Source: Nymphaea colorata
Lineage: Eukaryota > Streptophyta > Magnoliopsida > Nymphaeales > Nymphaeaceae
Direction of reading: 5' to 3'
Length of the DNA stretch: 64,000 nt
NCBI RefSeq assembly: GCF_008831285.2
Contig: NC_045148.1
Span: 13,990,802 to 14,054,801 of the forward strand
Under the pieces are notes generated by a model, which ran no database searches, was not told the origin of the DNA, and worked only from the letters and a program-made list of their open reading frames with translations. Positions 1 through 11,996 of this stretch are shown piece by piece. How positions within the stretch are numbered: position 1 is the stretch's first letter; each line of letters begins with the position of its first letter. The translations under genes were made by a program, and so were the position numbers.

Positions 1-1176
1 TGTTCAACATTTCTGTTCAACCCTAATGTGGAAGGGCAAGAAAAAATAGAATTCCAGTGACTTCCTTACAAAGCTCGGAACCCTGTAAAGGGCATGAATA
101 AAACTCTTCCCGATCCCATGCGCTTATAACTTCAGCCAATGCAAGTGGTGACGTGTACGGATTCCAGAACCGCAGCCACGGTCCGACCGACAACGCTAAC
201 TCCTTTATCGCCCAGGACTACTTGGCTAAAGCCAAGCGCTAGAAATTTCCCTAGTCATTTGGACCGAATTCAAATCGGACACAGCCTACCTATCCAACGT
301 TCACATATTCGAATCCAAATTCAGATGAGAATATGAATTCAGATTCATGAAGAAAAGCTTATATCATATCCGAGCTAAATTTTAAATTTGAAACCTAAAT
401 CCAGTCCAAATCTATCTTTTAAATTTACAAATGAATCTGAATCCAACTTTTAAATATATAACCAAATATAAACCATGTCGAACCTGACATTTAACATGCA
501 ATGACACTAAATATAGAACATTTACTAAAACTAAACCCGAATCACCTTTCAAATCAGATATAATTTTTCTTCTAACTGAAACCAAATCCGATCAGGATGT
601 CATTTTAATCAGATTTCTTAATTGAACATATTAAGCAATTCGATTGAATCCAATGACCCTGGGAAAGTCGACCTGCCACATTGATGAGGCTACGATATAA
701 CACATATAAAAAATAGTAGGAAGAAACCTATAGCATAAGAGTCGGTGAGACAAGTGCTCAACCAGGACCGAGTAAATTCAAATCAGATTGGACAAAGAGA
801 AACAACTGGCCAAAAAGGATTCGCGGTCCACAGCAAACCCGAACACGTTCATTTCGACATCGACAAATTTGGGGCCAAGGGAGACAGAGCTAGCCTCCAG
901 CTAGGAAAAATAAACACATAATTGGTTGAAACCCGGACCGTTCATGTTGATCCGAGAGGCCCACAAGCCCGGACTGTCAACCACATGGAACGAGCGGTCG
1001 ATCCTTGAACCAAGTTGTAGTTTTAAAGATGAGCCGAGCGTGGAAGCAGAACACACCCCATTAAAAAGCTCCATGAACGAAAACATTATTATAAGAAACC
1101 AAAAGGCAGGGAAGGGTAAAAATAAAAAATAAAGAAGGCAGGGAAGGTGGTTACTGCTTTCCCCTTTTGTACTTAC
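1..1176. other. Left-edge region, no gene recognised
   Basis: AT-rich DNA with loose, degenerate runs built on atccaaat / gattcag words, typical of old repeats. It lies 3' of the last visible DnaJ exon on the minus strand, so it is either the next intron of that gene or unrelated sequence. I looked on the minus strand for the short acidic and Met-rich DnaJ C-terminal exon and did not find one. Small ORFs here resemble nothing I know. Confidence 0.5.
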
Positions 1177-2887
1177 GTCGCCATCCTCTTCGTCGCTGTC
1201 GTAGACCCCCACGTCGTACAGGAATCTCTTGTTGGCGTCCGAGAGAACTAGGAGGAAAAAGTACACCCACGAAAATAGCGTTATATGCAAAGTTTCCTCT
1301 GCTCCAAACCGGTGTTTAAAGCTCTTGTCAGGAAACACCGTTATTTTCAACATAACGCGCTAAGTAAGGCCTGGGCCCAGCACTAAGTAATTAGTACCAG
1401 AGATTAAATTGACTCGTTCACCAGGGAGATTAAACTAGACTCCACGGACTCCCAAAGATGGAGCAAGGGAGGAAGATGCGAACCTGAGTAAGCCTCCTGA
1501 ACGGCCTGGAATTTCTTCTTCGATTCCTCAACGTGCTTGTCGCTGCCGGAGTAGGAACACCTGTCTGGGTGCCATCTCTGCCACAAAAACCAGGCTTACT
1601 AAGGGCGGCAAGGATGCCAGTAATGAGGACGGCAGGAAAAGCAAGGAATTTCTAAGCACCCGCTCGGGCTCCATAAAAGTCATTGATTTTTAAAGTACGA
1701 CACAATGATGGGAAGAAAGAGAGCCCTAGAGGTTGGGTGGGCGAAATTTTATTATGTTTGATAAACGACCGAAAATGGGGAGGGTTCATATTGTCGGGAT
1801 TTTATGGGCAAAAAGATAGTAAAAATGTTTTCAAAATCAGCGAAAACAAATCATGCGAAAGAAAGTTTTACCGCCCAAAGGAGACGTCGTTGATGTTCGT
1901 TTCTCCAGCTCCTACGCGAAATTCATAGACAAAAAAGGCTCGGATAAATAGAGAAACAAAGGGAACAAAATAAAATCCCTCAGAATAATTTTTCCCATTA
2001 GAAACACGAGTACGTCGCGGCATTCAACGCAGAAGATGAAGCGGTTTCAAACGGCGGGAAAAGAAATAATCCTATAGAACTTGCCACGAAGGGATGGCAA
2101 TCACGTAATTAAAAGAGAAGCATTGATCGGTTGGGGGCGAACTGGACAACTCCCACACCAAGCAGAATTGCTTGTTCCTCGAGCGAAGGAGAAATTTAGC
2201 GGGAAAATTATCGAGGAAGCAAAAAAAAAAAGAGATGATTAGAATCAAGAGAGCAAAACCATAAACGGCCTCTTTGCCATGTCACTGTTGAAAAAAAAAA
2301 ATATTTCTTAAAAAAACAGAATCACACGAAGAAGAAAAGTTGAAAATTCTAAAAGCACTTTAGAAGGAGAACTTTTATTGTTCAGCAATCAGATTATGGC
2401 TAATACAAGAAGAAACAGGTGAAAGTTTTCTACAATTTTTCTAAATTCACGCAAACTTATTCAAAGAACCAGAACAAAGAGGAACGGAAAAGCACAATTT
2501 TTCATCACGAATTCGAAGCGAGATAACGAAAGCACGCAAATTCCCGGAAAGGAATCCAGAAAAGCAGTTTTTAGGAGAAAACAAATTCTATACGGATTAT
2601 GGAGAAACACAGTACCTCTCTATACGCGCAAATCGCTACAAGGTGAAGGAGTTCTCGAACGAAAAGAAGGGGGAAAAAGGAGAGAGAAAGCACAATCTCG
2701 TTTCGCAACCAGAAGAGAAAACGAAAAGGAAGAATAAGAGGAAAGGAGAAAGAAAGTGCAATGAGAGGAAAAGAAAGCTAACAAGAGCAAGTTTCTTATA
2801 CGCGCTCCGCAGGTCCGTCGCGGAGCAATCCTTCTTCAGCCCCAGCACCCCGTACAAGTCGCTCTCTGTCTCCTTTCCGGCATCCAT
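1177..2887 (-). CDS. DnaJ-domain (type III J-protein) co-chaperone, 3' end not seen
   Basis: J-domain proteins stimulate Hsp70 ATPase. Three exons join in phase: 2783-2887, 1484-1577 and 1177-1247 (minus strand), giving 90 residues. Residues 10-35 hold the first J-domain helices (DLYGVLGL, AYKKLAL). Exon 2 opens with RWHPDR, containing the HPD motif required for Hsp70 stimulation. It continues with the KKKFQAVQEAYS helix, and exon 3 gives VLSDANKRFLYDVGVYD followed by an acidic DSDEEDGD. This matches small plant J-proteins of the heat-inducible At1g56300 / At1g71000 type. The last donor is a perfect gtaagt at 1176, so at least one more exon is expected. None is recognisable before the left edge, so the gene either continues outside or is truncated. 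Splice sites: gttagc and gttcgc donors, cag and tag acceptors. An in-frame ATG at 2932 is an alternative start. Confidence 0.8.
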
Positions 2888-3400
2888 CGGGACGAGAGAG
2901 AAACCGCCGAGTTCTCGACCTTCCGGCAACAACAGGCCGGAAGAAAACCGGCAAAAAATTTAAGGCGCCGAAAAAAGAGAGAGAGAAAAAAAAAAAGAGA
3001 AAACAAGAAAGAATCTTCTTTTATTCTTCTACTTCCCCGGCTGCTTCCCCTGTATTCACATCTCCAGCCCTCTGCTCCTCTCACAACACGCAAAGCCCGC
3101 CGGAAAGAGGGCGGAAACCTCGGGAGGACGGCGCCGGAGGGGCGGAAACGATGTCCGGAGGCACGTCGGAGTGGGTCGACCGTTGGATCGAGTGCGATGA
3201 GCGGCCGGGATCGCGCTGAGAGCACGAGATCCCTCGCCAGTGGTGGAGAGGAGCGACCAAGGCGAGGGTGAGGAAGACGATGGCTCTCTAGAACGTTCGG
3301 AGGCCAACTTCGTACTTTCGGTGGCCTCACTGAATCGACGACGTCGCTCTCTCGCCTTGCGGGCCCCACAGAGGCGAGAGAGAGAGAACTCAACGCTTAT
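2888..3400 (-). promoter_or_regulatory. GC-rich 5' leader / promoter of the DnaJ gene
   Basis: The 3.06-3.37 kb stretch is markedly richer in GC and CpG than its surroundings, and it sits directly upstream of the DnaJ start. An ORF open through it on the minus strand has low-complexity Arg/Ser/Pro content with no family resemblance. I read it as 5'UTR or promoter, not protein. No clear TATA box. Confidence 0.35.
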
Positions 3401-4908
3401 TATTTTTAAGAAAAAATTACAAATAGGTACTCAAAGTTTCGTGCTGAGGCCAACGCTCATACTCGCGGACACAGACGGACGGTTAATGACAAGTATACCC
3501 TCTCAAATGGTTGGAAGAATAAAGCAAGCAAGACGAACGGAAGCGTGTTTTTTTCCTTTCTCCAACCAACTCCCATTGCGTCCGCAAGAATCGTCCATCT
3601 CTGTAATTGAAAGGGCCTTTCGGTACATTTTGTAGTTGAATAACTTTTTTCCGTCAACCACGACGGTCCTCAAAGCTGGTGGTTTGTGATAAAGAACAAA
3701 AGTTGGTGACCACTTTGTTAGGCTTGAAAAAATTGAGGTGAATTTATGATAAACTCAAAATATGGGTGGGAATTTGTAATTTTAAATTGTATGTAGGATA
3801 AGTGAGGATGGAAGGGGTGGGGCCGAGAGGCATTAGATGGTTCTGGAAAGATTGAGAAGAGGGAAAGAAAACAGGGAGTGGAGAAACCGGGTGCAGGCGG
3901 AGGAGATGAGAGTGGTTTTTCAGTGGGCTCGCTCGCTCGCTCGGTTGCATGCACCTTGGATTCTATGCCACCTTTCAAAAGCGCTTAACTGGGTTTACGT
4001 TTAGATTTATCTCTGTCCACAAATATGCGGATCCCATATCCGAAAGGGGGTCGTCGGGTCGGGTCCACGGATCTAAGATCAATGTCAATATATTTAATTT
4101 GAATTGGATATCCAATCAAATTATTCTTCTCAACAAATAGGATAATGCCGATTTAGAAACTGGCTCAGATTTAAGAAATGACATTTGATCATGTTTGGAT
4201 TATGGTTTTGGTTTGGATTTAAAAAAAATATCCCATATCTAATGCCCTTTTTAGTTGGATTCAGTTTAAAATTCAGATTTGAATTCAAATACAAGATAAA
4301 AATTGGGTTTAGATTGTACAATCATATTCGGATATGACTTTTTTTCATTTATATTCAAGCTTAAATAATAATCTGAATATGATCTATTGACATTCTTAAA
4401 AACTAGTTTGGATCTTCTTTCGTAGGAGAGAGTTTGGAACAAGAGCTCAAGTTTCATCTTTGTTGCAGCAAATTGTTTCAAAACCAAGTAGTCATGAATT
4501 ACAAATATTCCCCAGATTTTGAATTGTCAGCTTATTTTACAGTGAAAAGCTAGAAATGAAAGTTACATACAATTTGTAGCATTGAGCAACAGGCACCTGA
4601 AAAGAATTTACATCATCATCTCAGGTTAAGTAGTCGGTTCTGTTAAAGGTTGCGTGATAAAAAAAAAAAAGGAAAGTAACAATCCTGTTTTATGAATTTG
4701 CTTAAAAAATTAAGACAGATCTATGAAACATCAACATTGTAAGATCTAAAAACTTAAGACAGATCTCCTTAGTGTTTGGGTCTTTCTCTTTCCTCTTGGT
4801 TGCACCGAATCTAAATCGAACACAATTTGCTTGCTGCAGAATTTGCAAGGAGATGATCCAAATCTGAACTCTTTTGAACACAAAAATCGATCATCTTCTG
4901 TGGTGAGT
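3401..4908. other. Intergenic, no gene
   Basis: AT-rich spacer between the DnaJ promoter and the 3' end of PME gene 1. It contains degenerate ttggattt / aaattcaaat words (4.1-4.4 kb) that look like eroded repeats. No ORF with recognisable content. Confidence 0.5.
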
Positions 4909-6830
4909 TTACAACGAGGGCGGAGAGAGCAGCCAGTTTCTTGCTCCAATGTATGTTGTGCTCAAGAAGGGCGCCGCCTGTTGATCGGTGAGGGATCTTG
5001 CATATTTCACGCGCCCTGCTCTGTTGGCTCCCGGACCCATGCACTTGTATTCTCCAAAAACCAGGTTTCTGTAGAACAATATGTAATCCATTATTAAGGC
5101 GAAGTAGATAGAAGCACGTAAATAACCTAACAACTACTTGTATATTTAGTAAGAAGAAACCCAAGTAGAGCTTATTGCTCTTAAATTTTTGGGTTTCAAT
5201 GTTCAGTAGAGAGAGAGAAAGTGAGAGAGATTTGGTACATACTGGCTGGGGAAGCCGTTTTGGTCCCATCCTCGGGTATTGACGACGGAGGAGAAGTAGC
5301 TGTAGGAGAAGACGACCTTAGAGTAGCCACGCCATGCTCGGCCCAGGTGGGCGCTCCCGCTCCCCGTCACGTTGCAGCCGACGAAGGAGAAGCCGCCGGC
5401 GTCATTGGAGCTGTTGCGCCCTTGCGCAACCATTGCCGTCACTCCGACATTGTCCGCAACTGACTTCAGTACGCAACCCTGCTCCCAGATACAACAAACC
5501 GTCAGTTTTATCATTCGCCTTTGAGATTTTTAACTATGTCGGTCTAATTTGCACGACTTCTTCCAAAGGGCTTTCTATCAGAATCATCTGGTTGCGACGC
5601 CAAAGAGCCCTTGATAGACCAACGTTTCTTTGTCAAAAACACCAAATTCTAGTCGTGCTGAGAAAATTTCTAACATAAACGTTAATCTATGTCTACTATG
5701 AATTGCATTAACCCATCTTCAAGCTATTAAGCTGGGAGAAATGCCTGCCTGCCCAGAACGGCTTTAAAAATTTATACCAACAGAGATTTTACAAAAAAGA
5801 TAAATGTACTTCAGGATGAAAGATGTTGTTTTGGCATATTATTTCCATAAATTGTTGCAATTAGGAACTCACACACATTCACTCGTATTTATACATAGGA
5901 TCAGTCTACTGCCAAATGTTACCGGATGACTAAAAAAACCAGAAACCATGGTTAAAAGTCTGTAGTCACAATGACTCCAGCAATAGTTTTCGGTACTTAA
6001 TTTTCAGTTGTGACTGTTGATCAAATGGTTAACCTAAATAAGTAATTCTAAATGACTAATGGTATATGTTTGTATGAATGTGGGTGTCCCTGTGCGATGA
6101 TGCAGACCTCATATAAGGACCTGCCGTTGCCAAAAATGAAGTCGACGGAGCCCTGTATCAAGCAATTCTTGAAGTAATGCCGGCCGGAATGATCATACAA
6201 GGTGTCCTGAAATCCCAAGAACCGGCAGTTGTAGAATGCTGCATTGTCCCCAGAGATACGCATCGCCACCGCTTGCCCTCCCTTCTCACCAGGCCTTGGT
6301 TTTGGTGCTGAATTCTAGTAACAAAAAAAAAAAAAACAATCCGAATAACGGAAATTAAGAGAAATACAATTAATCAGCCTTTGTGCAAACAAGTGGTATT
6401 TAACGTAGAAGCAAGCAGTCTTTGGCTAAACAGGCATCTGGTTCATACTCGACACTAGCTTACCATTGTTACATTTAAATGCAGAAAGATCATCTAATCT
6501 TTGGGCATGTCAGTTTATATGGAAATATTTCTGTGCGATCTACTACTATTTGTTTAATATAGTTACAGGTTATGATTAACACGTGAGAAATTCTTAAAAG
6601 GACAACTGCCAATCACCTTCTTATCCATTTAATTTGACAGTTTTTATGTTTGCATTAACATATGGTCAGCTGGTTGACATTAACAGACATTATATATAAC
6701 ATATATAAAGAGAGAGAGAGAGAGAGAAAAAAAACTAGATGTTGATTTTGTGAAACGTAACAACATGAAACTTCAGTTATTTATCCCTTCATTTAACAAA
6801 CAGTTATTAGAAGATAGGGTTGTCTAACAT

Positions 6831-6915
<85 letters not shown>

Positions 6916-7446
6916 GAGAGAGAGAGAGAGATGTCTGGATTTGACGGTGCCGAAGCACATACTTACCTCAAAGATGATGTTCACAGCCATGAAGTAGTTG
7001 GACTCGACAGCAACCGTAGCACTGAACATCGTCGTGTAGACAGCCGCCCTCCCGCCGAATCTGATCGTCGGCATCGCATTGCGGTCGCCGTAGAATGTGA
7101 CAAACGGCTTCGAGCGATCAATTGTAACCTTCTCTGTGTAGATTCCGGACTTTATATGGATGATTATACGTTGGGAATTCCCAGTCTTGATACTGTTAAC
7201 GGCATCAGTCACCGTTTGGAAGTCCCCCGTTCCGTCCTTGCTCACTGTTATGATCTTCCTCTTCGCCTCAGCCTGCAGGAGCTCACTAACAAGCACCGGC
7301 GATTTGTTTCCGGAAGACGCCGCGAGCAGCGGAACAGCAAGCAAGGACAGAAGAAACAGGGTTTTGCATAATGCAAAGGCGAAAACTGATGGTTGGCGTT
7401 CTCCTGCCATGCGTGAAGCTGCTTCAAACTTGCTCAGCCCAAGCAT
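4909..7446 (-). CDS. Pectin methylesterase (PPME1-like), tandem gene 1
   Basis: Secreted enzyme that de-methyl-esterifies cell-wall homogalacturonan. Four exons: 6967-7446, 6108-6314, 5243-5478 and 4909-5068 (phases 0, 0, 2), giving 360 aa. An N-terminal hydrophobic signal segment ([15 protein letters not shown]) precedes a single Pectinesterase domain, with no PMEI-like pro-region. Catalytic residues are all present: Gln174 (QAVAMR), Gln196/Asp197 (QDTL), Asp218 (DFIFG) and Arg276 (LGRAW). The C-terminus ends normally (YIGARNWLL). Start: the TATA box at about 7547-7556 places transcription near 7525, so the ATG at 7533 is probably outside the mRNA; 7446 is the next in-frame ATG and 7410 is an alternative. 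Unlike genes 2 and 3 it lacks the ~60-residue linker between signal peptide and domain. Intron 1 holds a long (TA)n tract. Confidence 0.9.
6834..6931. repeat. (TA)n microsatellite plus short (GA)n, intron 1 of PME gene 1
   Basis: About 39 uninterrupted TA dinucleotides (6835-6912) followed by a short GA tract, all inside intron 1, about 36 bp from its donor. A second short (GA)n lies near 6710-6727. Such perfect TA tracts are highly length-variable and prone to assembly error. Confidence 0.95.
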
Positions 7447-7546
7447 AAAAGAATCTGCAAAGTGCTGCAGCGGCGGTTCTAGTGGTGATGGTGGCAATGG
7501 TGGAGATGGCGGTAGCAGTGATTGGGATTGCATGAAGACGGAGAGA

Positions 7547-7556
7547 CTATATATAC
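7547..7556 (-). promoter_or_regulatory. TATA box of PME gene 1
   Basis: TATATATAG on the minus strand, about 100 bp upstream of the ATG at 7446. It is the only good TATA match here, and it helps exclude the farther upstream in-frame ATG. The word ggtcaaact, containing a W-box-like TTGACC on the opposite strand, lies about 40 bp further upstream. Confidence 0.55.
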
Positions 7557-7619
7557 AAAATGACGGTGAGTGTGAAAGCAAGAGAAAGAAGGGCAGGTCA
7601 AACTCGGATTAGGATTGTT

Positions 7620-9922
7620 TGCGTGTGGAGGATGGCAGTTCTCTCGTGCGCTCTTGCGTGATTCTTTTTATATACACTTGAATCTGAGCTTCCTTAAGGA
7701 TTGAGTGCAACGCATGAAAGGGTGAAAACTTCAATTCGATGAAATACTTCTGGTTTCACTCTTAAAAAAATGAAAATAATGTTCTAAGGATATTTACTTT
7801 ACAGTAATTGAGGGTGTTGGTCCTTGCCGGTTCTTTATTATTATTATTTATTACTATTACGTTTCCCGTCCCCATACGTGCGTAGAACAAGGTTGAGCGG
7901 ACGTCCCATTAATGAAGTTTATTTAAATTATAACGCCAAACTCTATTTTACTTTTATTTTTTTTCTCGTCTTTCACCCGAAGTAAAGAAGCGGCAATAAA
8001 TTTGATGAACATCTACAATTCTTTTTGTTGTTAACAACAGCAAAATGCTGATCCGGTGCTTTTTTTTCCATCTTTAATGAAAGTCACAGTAGTAACCAAA
8101 TGAAAACATGTTGAACGAATCACAAATAACTTTTATATAAAAGATCAATCACCACTAAACAACATATGGAACATGTAATTTAACATAGAGTATGTTTTCA
8201 TTCAAGTTGTTTGCTTGTTAACTTAATTTTAGTGATTACAACAATTGACTTAGCCATTTAGAACACTCTTAAGATTATATATCTATATAAGGTTCATTAA
8301 TTGCGTAAAATATACTTAATTTGATAAGCTATATTTTCAAGTGATCTGCTTATCTGAGTGCGTGTGTGTACAATTTCTTGACTTATACTTTAAATATAAA
8401 GTTGGAAAAAAAAAACAACAAAAAGTGCAAATTAAGTAACCAAACTGATAAGAAGGAATTGCGAACTCGGACTTCATGTCAAAGCTGACAGCAGATGCAG
8501 AACTAAATTAAGGAAAGTTTGTACACAGTCGTCAAGATCATCTTTGTGTCTACTTAACCGTGCAGTGGCCGGCGCAGGTACTAATGCACCAGCATCCAAT
8601 TATCTACTACCTCCCAAAAGCTTGGGCGTGAATGAGAAACGTGGATCGCCGGCACAGAAGTTCTATTCGGACCGGAACTCCTCTCAGGAGCTTTATGCTT
8701 CCAAAATTTCGTCGCATTCCTGGTGACAGAGATGCTCGATCCTAATACTCACAACATTCAAAGGAACCATGGTGTGTTCTCATTAGATGTCTTCACCACC
8801 AAAAGTTCTAAATTGTTTTTTTCCTGTAAGAAGAAGAAGAGGGCGGAACGATTATCGTTATGGTGGCGTTTTGTTTTTCTAAGAACAGGTACTCGTGGAG
8901 ATGTTGAAGTTTCGAACGAGTCGGTCCAAGGCTTAATCGTGACTAAGTTAAGATGAGTTACAATGACTTAATTTACTAATGAAGGAAAAAGCGTGGGGCC
9001 GGACGAGATAAGATAGATGAGTTAAAAAAGTAGCAGGACAGAGGGGGTCAGGACCGTCCACGCATTACAAGTTGTCAACACAAACTGTTTCAACTTATGC
9101 ACACGCAAATCATAAACATGTGTATGACTGATATTGTTATATTCCAAAGCCTTTTTTTGCCACAAACAATGAAATCCTCTACAACAGCCCTACGTAGAGC
9201 ATGGTCAACCAGAATGGCAACTTATTTTAGAAATCCCACATTGACTATCGGTTTCCAATGGATATGGAACGCTGACTCCACATTAATGGGATTCAAAAAA
9301 AATCAAACACGTCAACCGGCTAAAGTCAAGCCCAAAACGACCTCGGATTTGGATAATTATATTGATTAATCCGTGGAAGCTCAGATTTAAGTGTACATAT
9401 CCATGTTCGATTTGATCGGGTCATTAAAAATTCGAACTATGTGCATTCATGATGCCTTTTTCTTCTTAATGAAGATGCCTCTATGGTAACGCATGTCCAT
9501 CTCTCTCGCAGATTTCCTGAGCCGCACCATTAAATCTTTACTGACGTTTTCTATCTTTTTACCGACATTTAAGGTGGCCCGGCTTCGAACCTCACAAGTG
9601 CAAATTCACCCCAGTTTGTACGTACAATGCCAGATCTGGAGATTTCTTTACAGAGATTTTGAGAAGATGGTTTTCACTAAAAAGCATAAATTATAGGGTC
9701 GATTACATTAACGGTCGTTTGAGAATAGTAACATTATATTATGTTAATGTCCAATGCATCTAACCCAAAATTGGTAAGATTCATTAAGCACCTTAAAAAG
9801 TGTTTCATGAATCTCCCCACTCTTTAGGACAGATGTATAAAATAGCATTCCCCAATAGCTCTACACATGATCCTCCACCAATATGAGCTCAACCCGGCAA
9901 GTTTTTTTTGGCTATCAAGGGC
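7620..9922. other. Intergenic between PME gene 1 and the TIR element
   Basis: AT-rich spacer with poly(A/T) and TTA microsatellite tracts. Two short adjacent ORFs at 8544-8956 encode nothing recognisable, and weak degenerate repeats occur at 9.2-9.6 kb. No gene supported. Confidence 0.5.
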
Positions 9923-11248
9923 ACGTTTATGTAGGGCTGCATAATGAGTCGAGCCAACTCGAGCTCGACTCGAACTCGCTTGCAAAAGTTTAGTTCGAGC
10001 TAGACTCATTTATAAACGAGTCGAGTTCGAGCTGAAAGTTAAACTCGAACCAATAAGCGAGTCGAATTCGAGTTGCAAGAACTCGACTCATTTAAGCTTG
10101 AGTCGACTCGTTTAAGCTTAACTCGACTCGTTATATTAAATCAATTGAATTGGATAAACTGGTTCGTAAAACCGGTTCACCAGTTTAGAGTAAAAACTTT
10201 TTTCTCTTTGCATTTCACTCTTCCCCCTGTCTTTCCTATTGCTTTCCATGCGGCTGCCGTGCGGGTGCCTCACTGCCTCTCCTTCTTCATGTCTGCTCTC
10301 TCTCTTGTTGTCTTCCCTCTTCCGTCGACCACGACGACCAGACGAGCAGACCTAAGGGCACTTGCTGTCTTCCAACTGCTCTCTCTCTTCTGCTGCTGCT
10401 GCCTCAGACTCATCTGTCACCTTTCCCCTTCTCTCACTGCTGCTGCCTCAGACGCATCCGTCATCCCTCTCGCTCTTGTTGTAGCTTCTGCTCCCGCCTT
10501 CACGCCAAGTATCCTTTCCTTTCTTCTTCTCCTTGTTGTTCTTCTTCTTCTTCCTCCTGATTTTGCCCAAATGAAACCTGCCAAAAATCATTGTTGCTAC
10601 CTTCTCTCGCTGTTGCCGCCTCAGATGCATCTGTCGTCCCTCTCGCTCTTGCTGCAGCTCCTGCTCCTGCCTTCAAGCCAGGTACCGCTTCCTTTCTTCT
10701 TCTCCTTGTTGTTCTTCTTCTTTCTTCTCCTCCTGTCCAAATGAAACCCGCCAGAAATCATTGTTGCTGCCTTCTCTTGCGGCTGCTGCCTCAGACTCAT
10801 CCATCGCCTTTCCCCTTCTCTCTCTCCTACTACCTCAGACACATCTGTCGTCCCTCTCGCTCTTGCTGCAGTTCACGCTAGGTACCTCTTCCTTTCTTCT
10901 TCTCCTTGTTCTTCTTTTTCTTCCACCTCCCAACTGATTTTTCCCAAATGAAAGATATTGCTGCTACTTCCTTCTCTCATCGTATCAACACTTGCATTCA
11001 CTGCTCTTGATAGACCGTTTACTACCTCCTCCTTTCCCCTTCCACAAGGTTTACAGCAGTGGTGTTCATCAAAACACTAAACGAGTTGAGCGAGTCAAGC
11101 TCCACCGTGACTTTGTATAATCGAGTCGAGCTCAAGCTTGTGTTAGGCAGCTCGACTCGAGTTTGAGCTCAAGCTCTTTGAGCTGAGTCGAGCTCAAGCT
11201 GGGCAAGATCGAGCTGACTCGGCTCGTGTTCAGCCTACGTTTATGTAG
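9923..11248. mobile_element. Non-autonomous TIR DNA transposon (~1.3 kb) with 12-bp target-site duplication
   Basis: The direct repeat acgtttatgtag occurs at 9923-9934 and again at 11237-11248. Between the copies, 9935-11236 has imperfect terminal inverted repeats. The left end reads ggctgcataatgagtcgagc, and the right end in reverse complement reads aggctgaacacgagccgagt. Both continue into ctcgagctcgactcg-rich subterminal DNA of alternating GAGCTCGA / GAGTCGAG words. No transposase ORF is present. The interior is C/T-rich with tandem repeats and gives only low-complexity Leu/Ser/Pro ORFs. A TSD of this length with long degenerate TIRs suggests a Mutator-like non-autonomous element; the superfamily is inference. 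Confidence 0.7.
10401..10925. repeat. Tandem repeats (~172 bp and ~44 bp) inside the TIR element
   Basis: The word (g/a)cctcaga followed by catc(c/t) recurs at 10401, 10445, 10618, 10788 and 10832. Intervals are 44, 173, 170 and 44 bp. Each long unit carries ccctctcgctcttg, ctttcttcttctccttgttg and ccaaatgaaa(c/g). The strand is strongly pyrimidine-rich. The 44 / 172 / 171 / 44 spacing gives a near-symmetric higher-order arrangement. Confidence 0.8.
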
Positions 11249-11996
11249 TCAAATGCATTGATTTTTAGCTCAGAAATGTTCAAATGGAGCTACTAAAGTT
11301 GAATTGTCACATGAAAAGCGTACTCCACTACTTGTGAACAAGTAATGGGAGCTTGCGTGTCTTCGCATTTTCAATTTTAGTCGACAATTATTTTAAATAT
11401 ATCATTTAGCCCCCTTAAAATTGGTATTAAACAATATCATCGACCTTCCTATGTAAATTTTCTTTGGCATCGTTTGACATATATTTATTTTCTACCCTGC
11501 CATTAGGGCACCTATATGCATTTGCATACGTTCACATGGAAAAATGTTGAATTTCTAAAACTTATAGTTTATGTACTTCAATTTAACTCGTTTGATGTGA
11601 CTCATATATATACTCATTCTGTCCGTGAGACATCCGATAAGAAATCTTGGAACCATACGGTGCATAAAAACATATAAACAGACGAAAAGAATGGGAGTTG
11701 GAAAGTTTATGGCAATTATTTCTAAAGCTCAGTTTTCTTTAGGCAATTCGCCAATACACCTTGACCTCAAGCTACCGTGAGCTCAGCAGGAGGAAAAAAT
11801 CAATACAAAATTAAACATAGAAGAAGAATTAACAATGGGGGGTAAAAAAATCTAATGGAATTATCATATTTGAAGGAGATGGCAGTCGCTTGGCAGGTAG
11901 CAAAAACCAGCTTCAACACCACCCTTCTCTCCGTAAATGTAAATATAAATATATCGATGCTGATACGACTCATTGAAGCTCATGAACATCATGTTT
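11249..11996. other. Intergenic / 3' flank of PME gene 2
   Basis: AT-rich spacer from the right target-site duplication to the PME gene 2 stop codon, including its presumed 3'UTR. No ORF of interest. Confidence 0.5.

Noticed and set aside
3056-3393. 185- and 83-codon minus-strand ORFs upstream of DnaJ
   Set aside because: GC-rich low-complexity Arg/Ser/Pro reading frames in the promoter/leader of the DnaJ gene, with no homology.
9560-9620. tRNA-like T-arm (ggttcgaagcc on the minus strand)
   Set aside because: No acceptor stem, D-arm or anticodon arm can be folded around it.
10073-10881. Long hydrophobic Leu-rich ORFs (223 and 96 codons)
   Set aside because: Produced by the pyrimidine-rich tandem repeats in the TIR element, not by a membrane protein gene.
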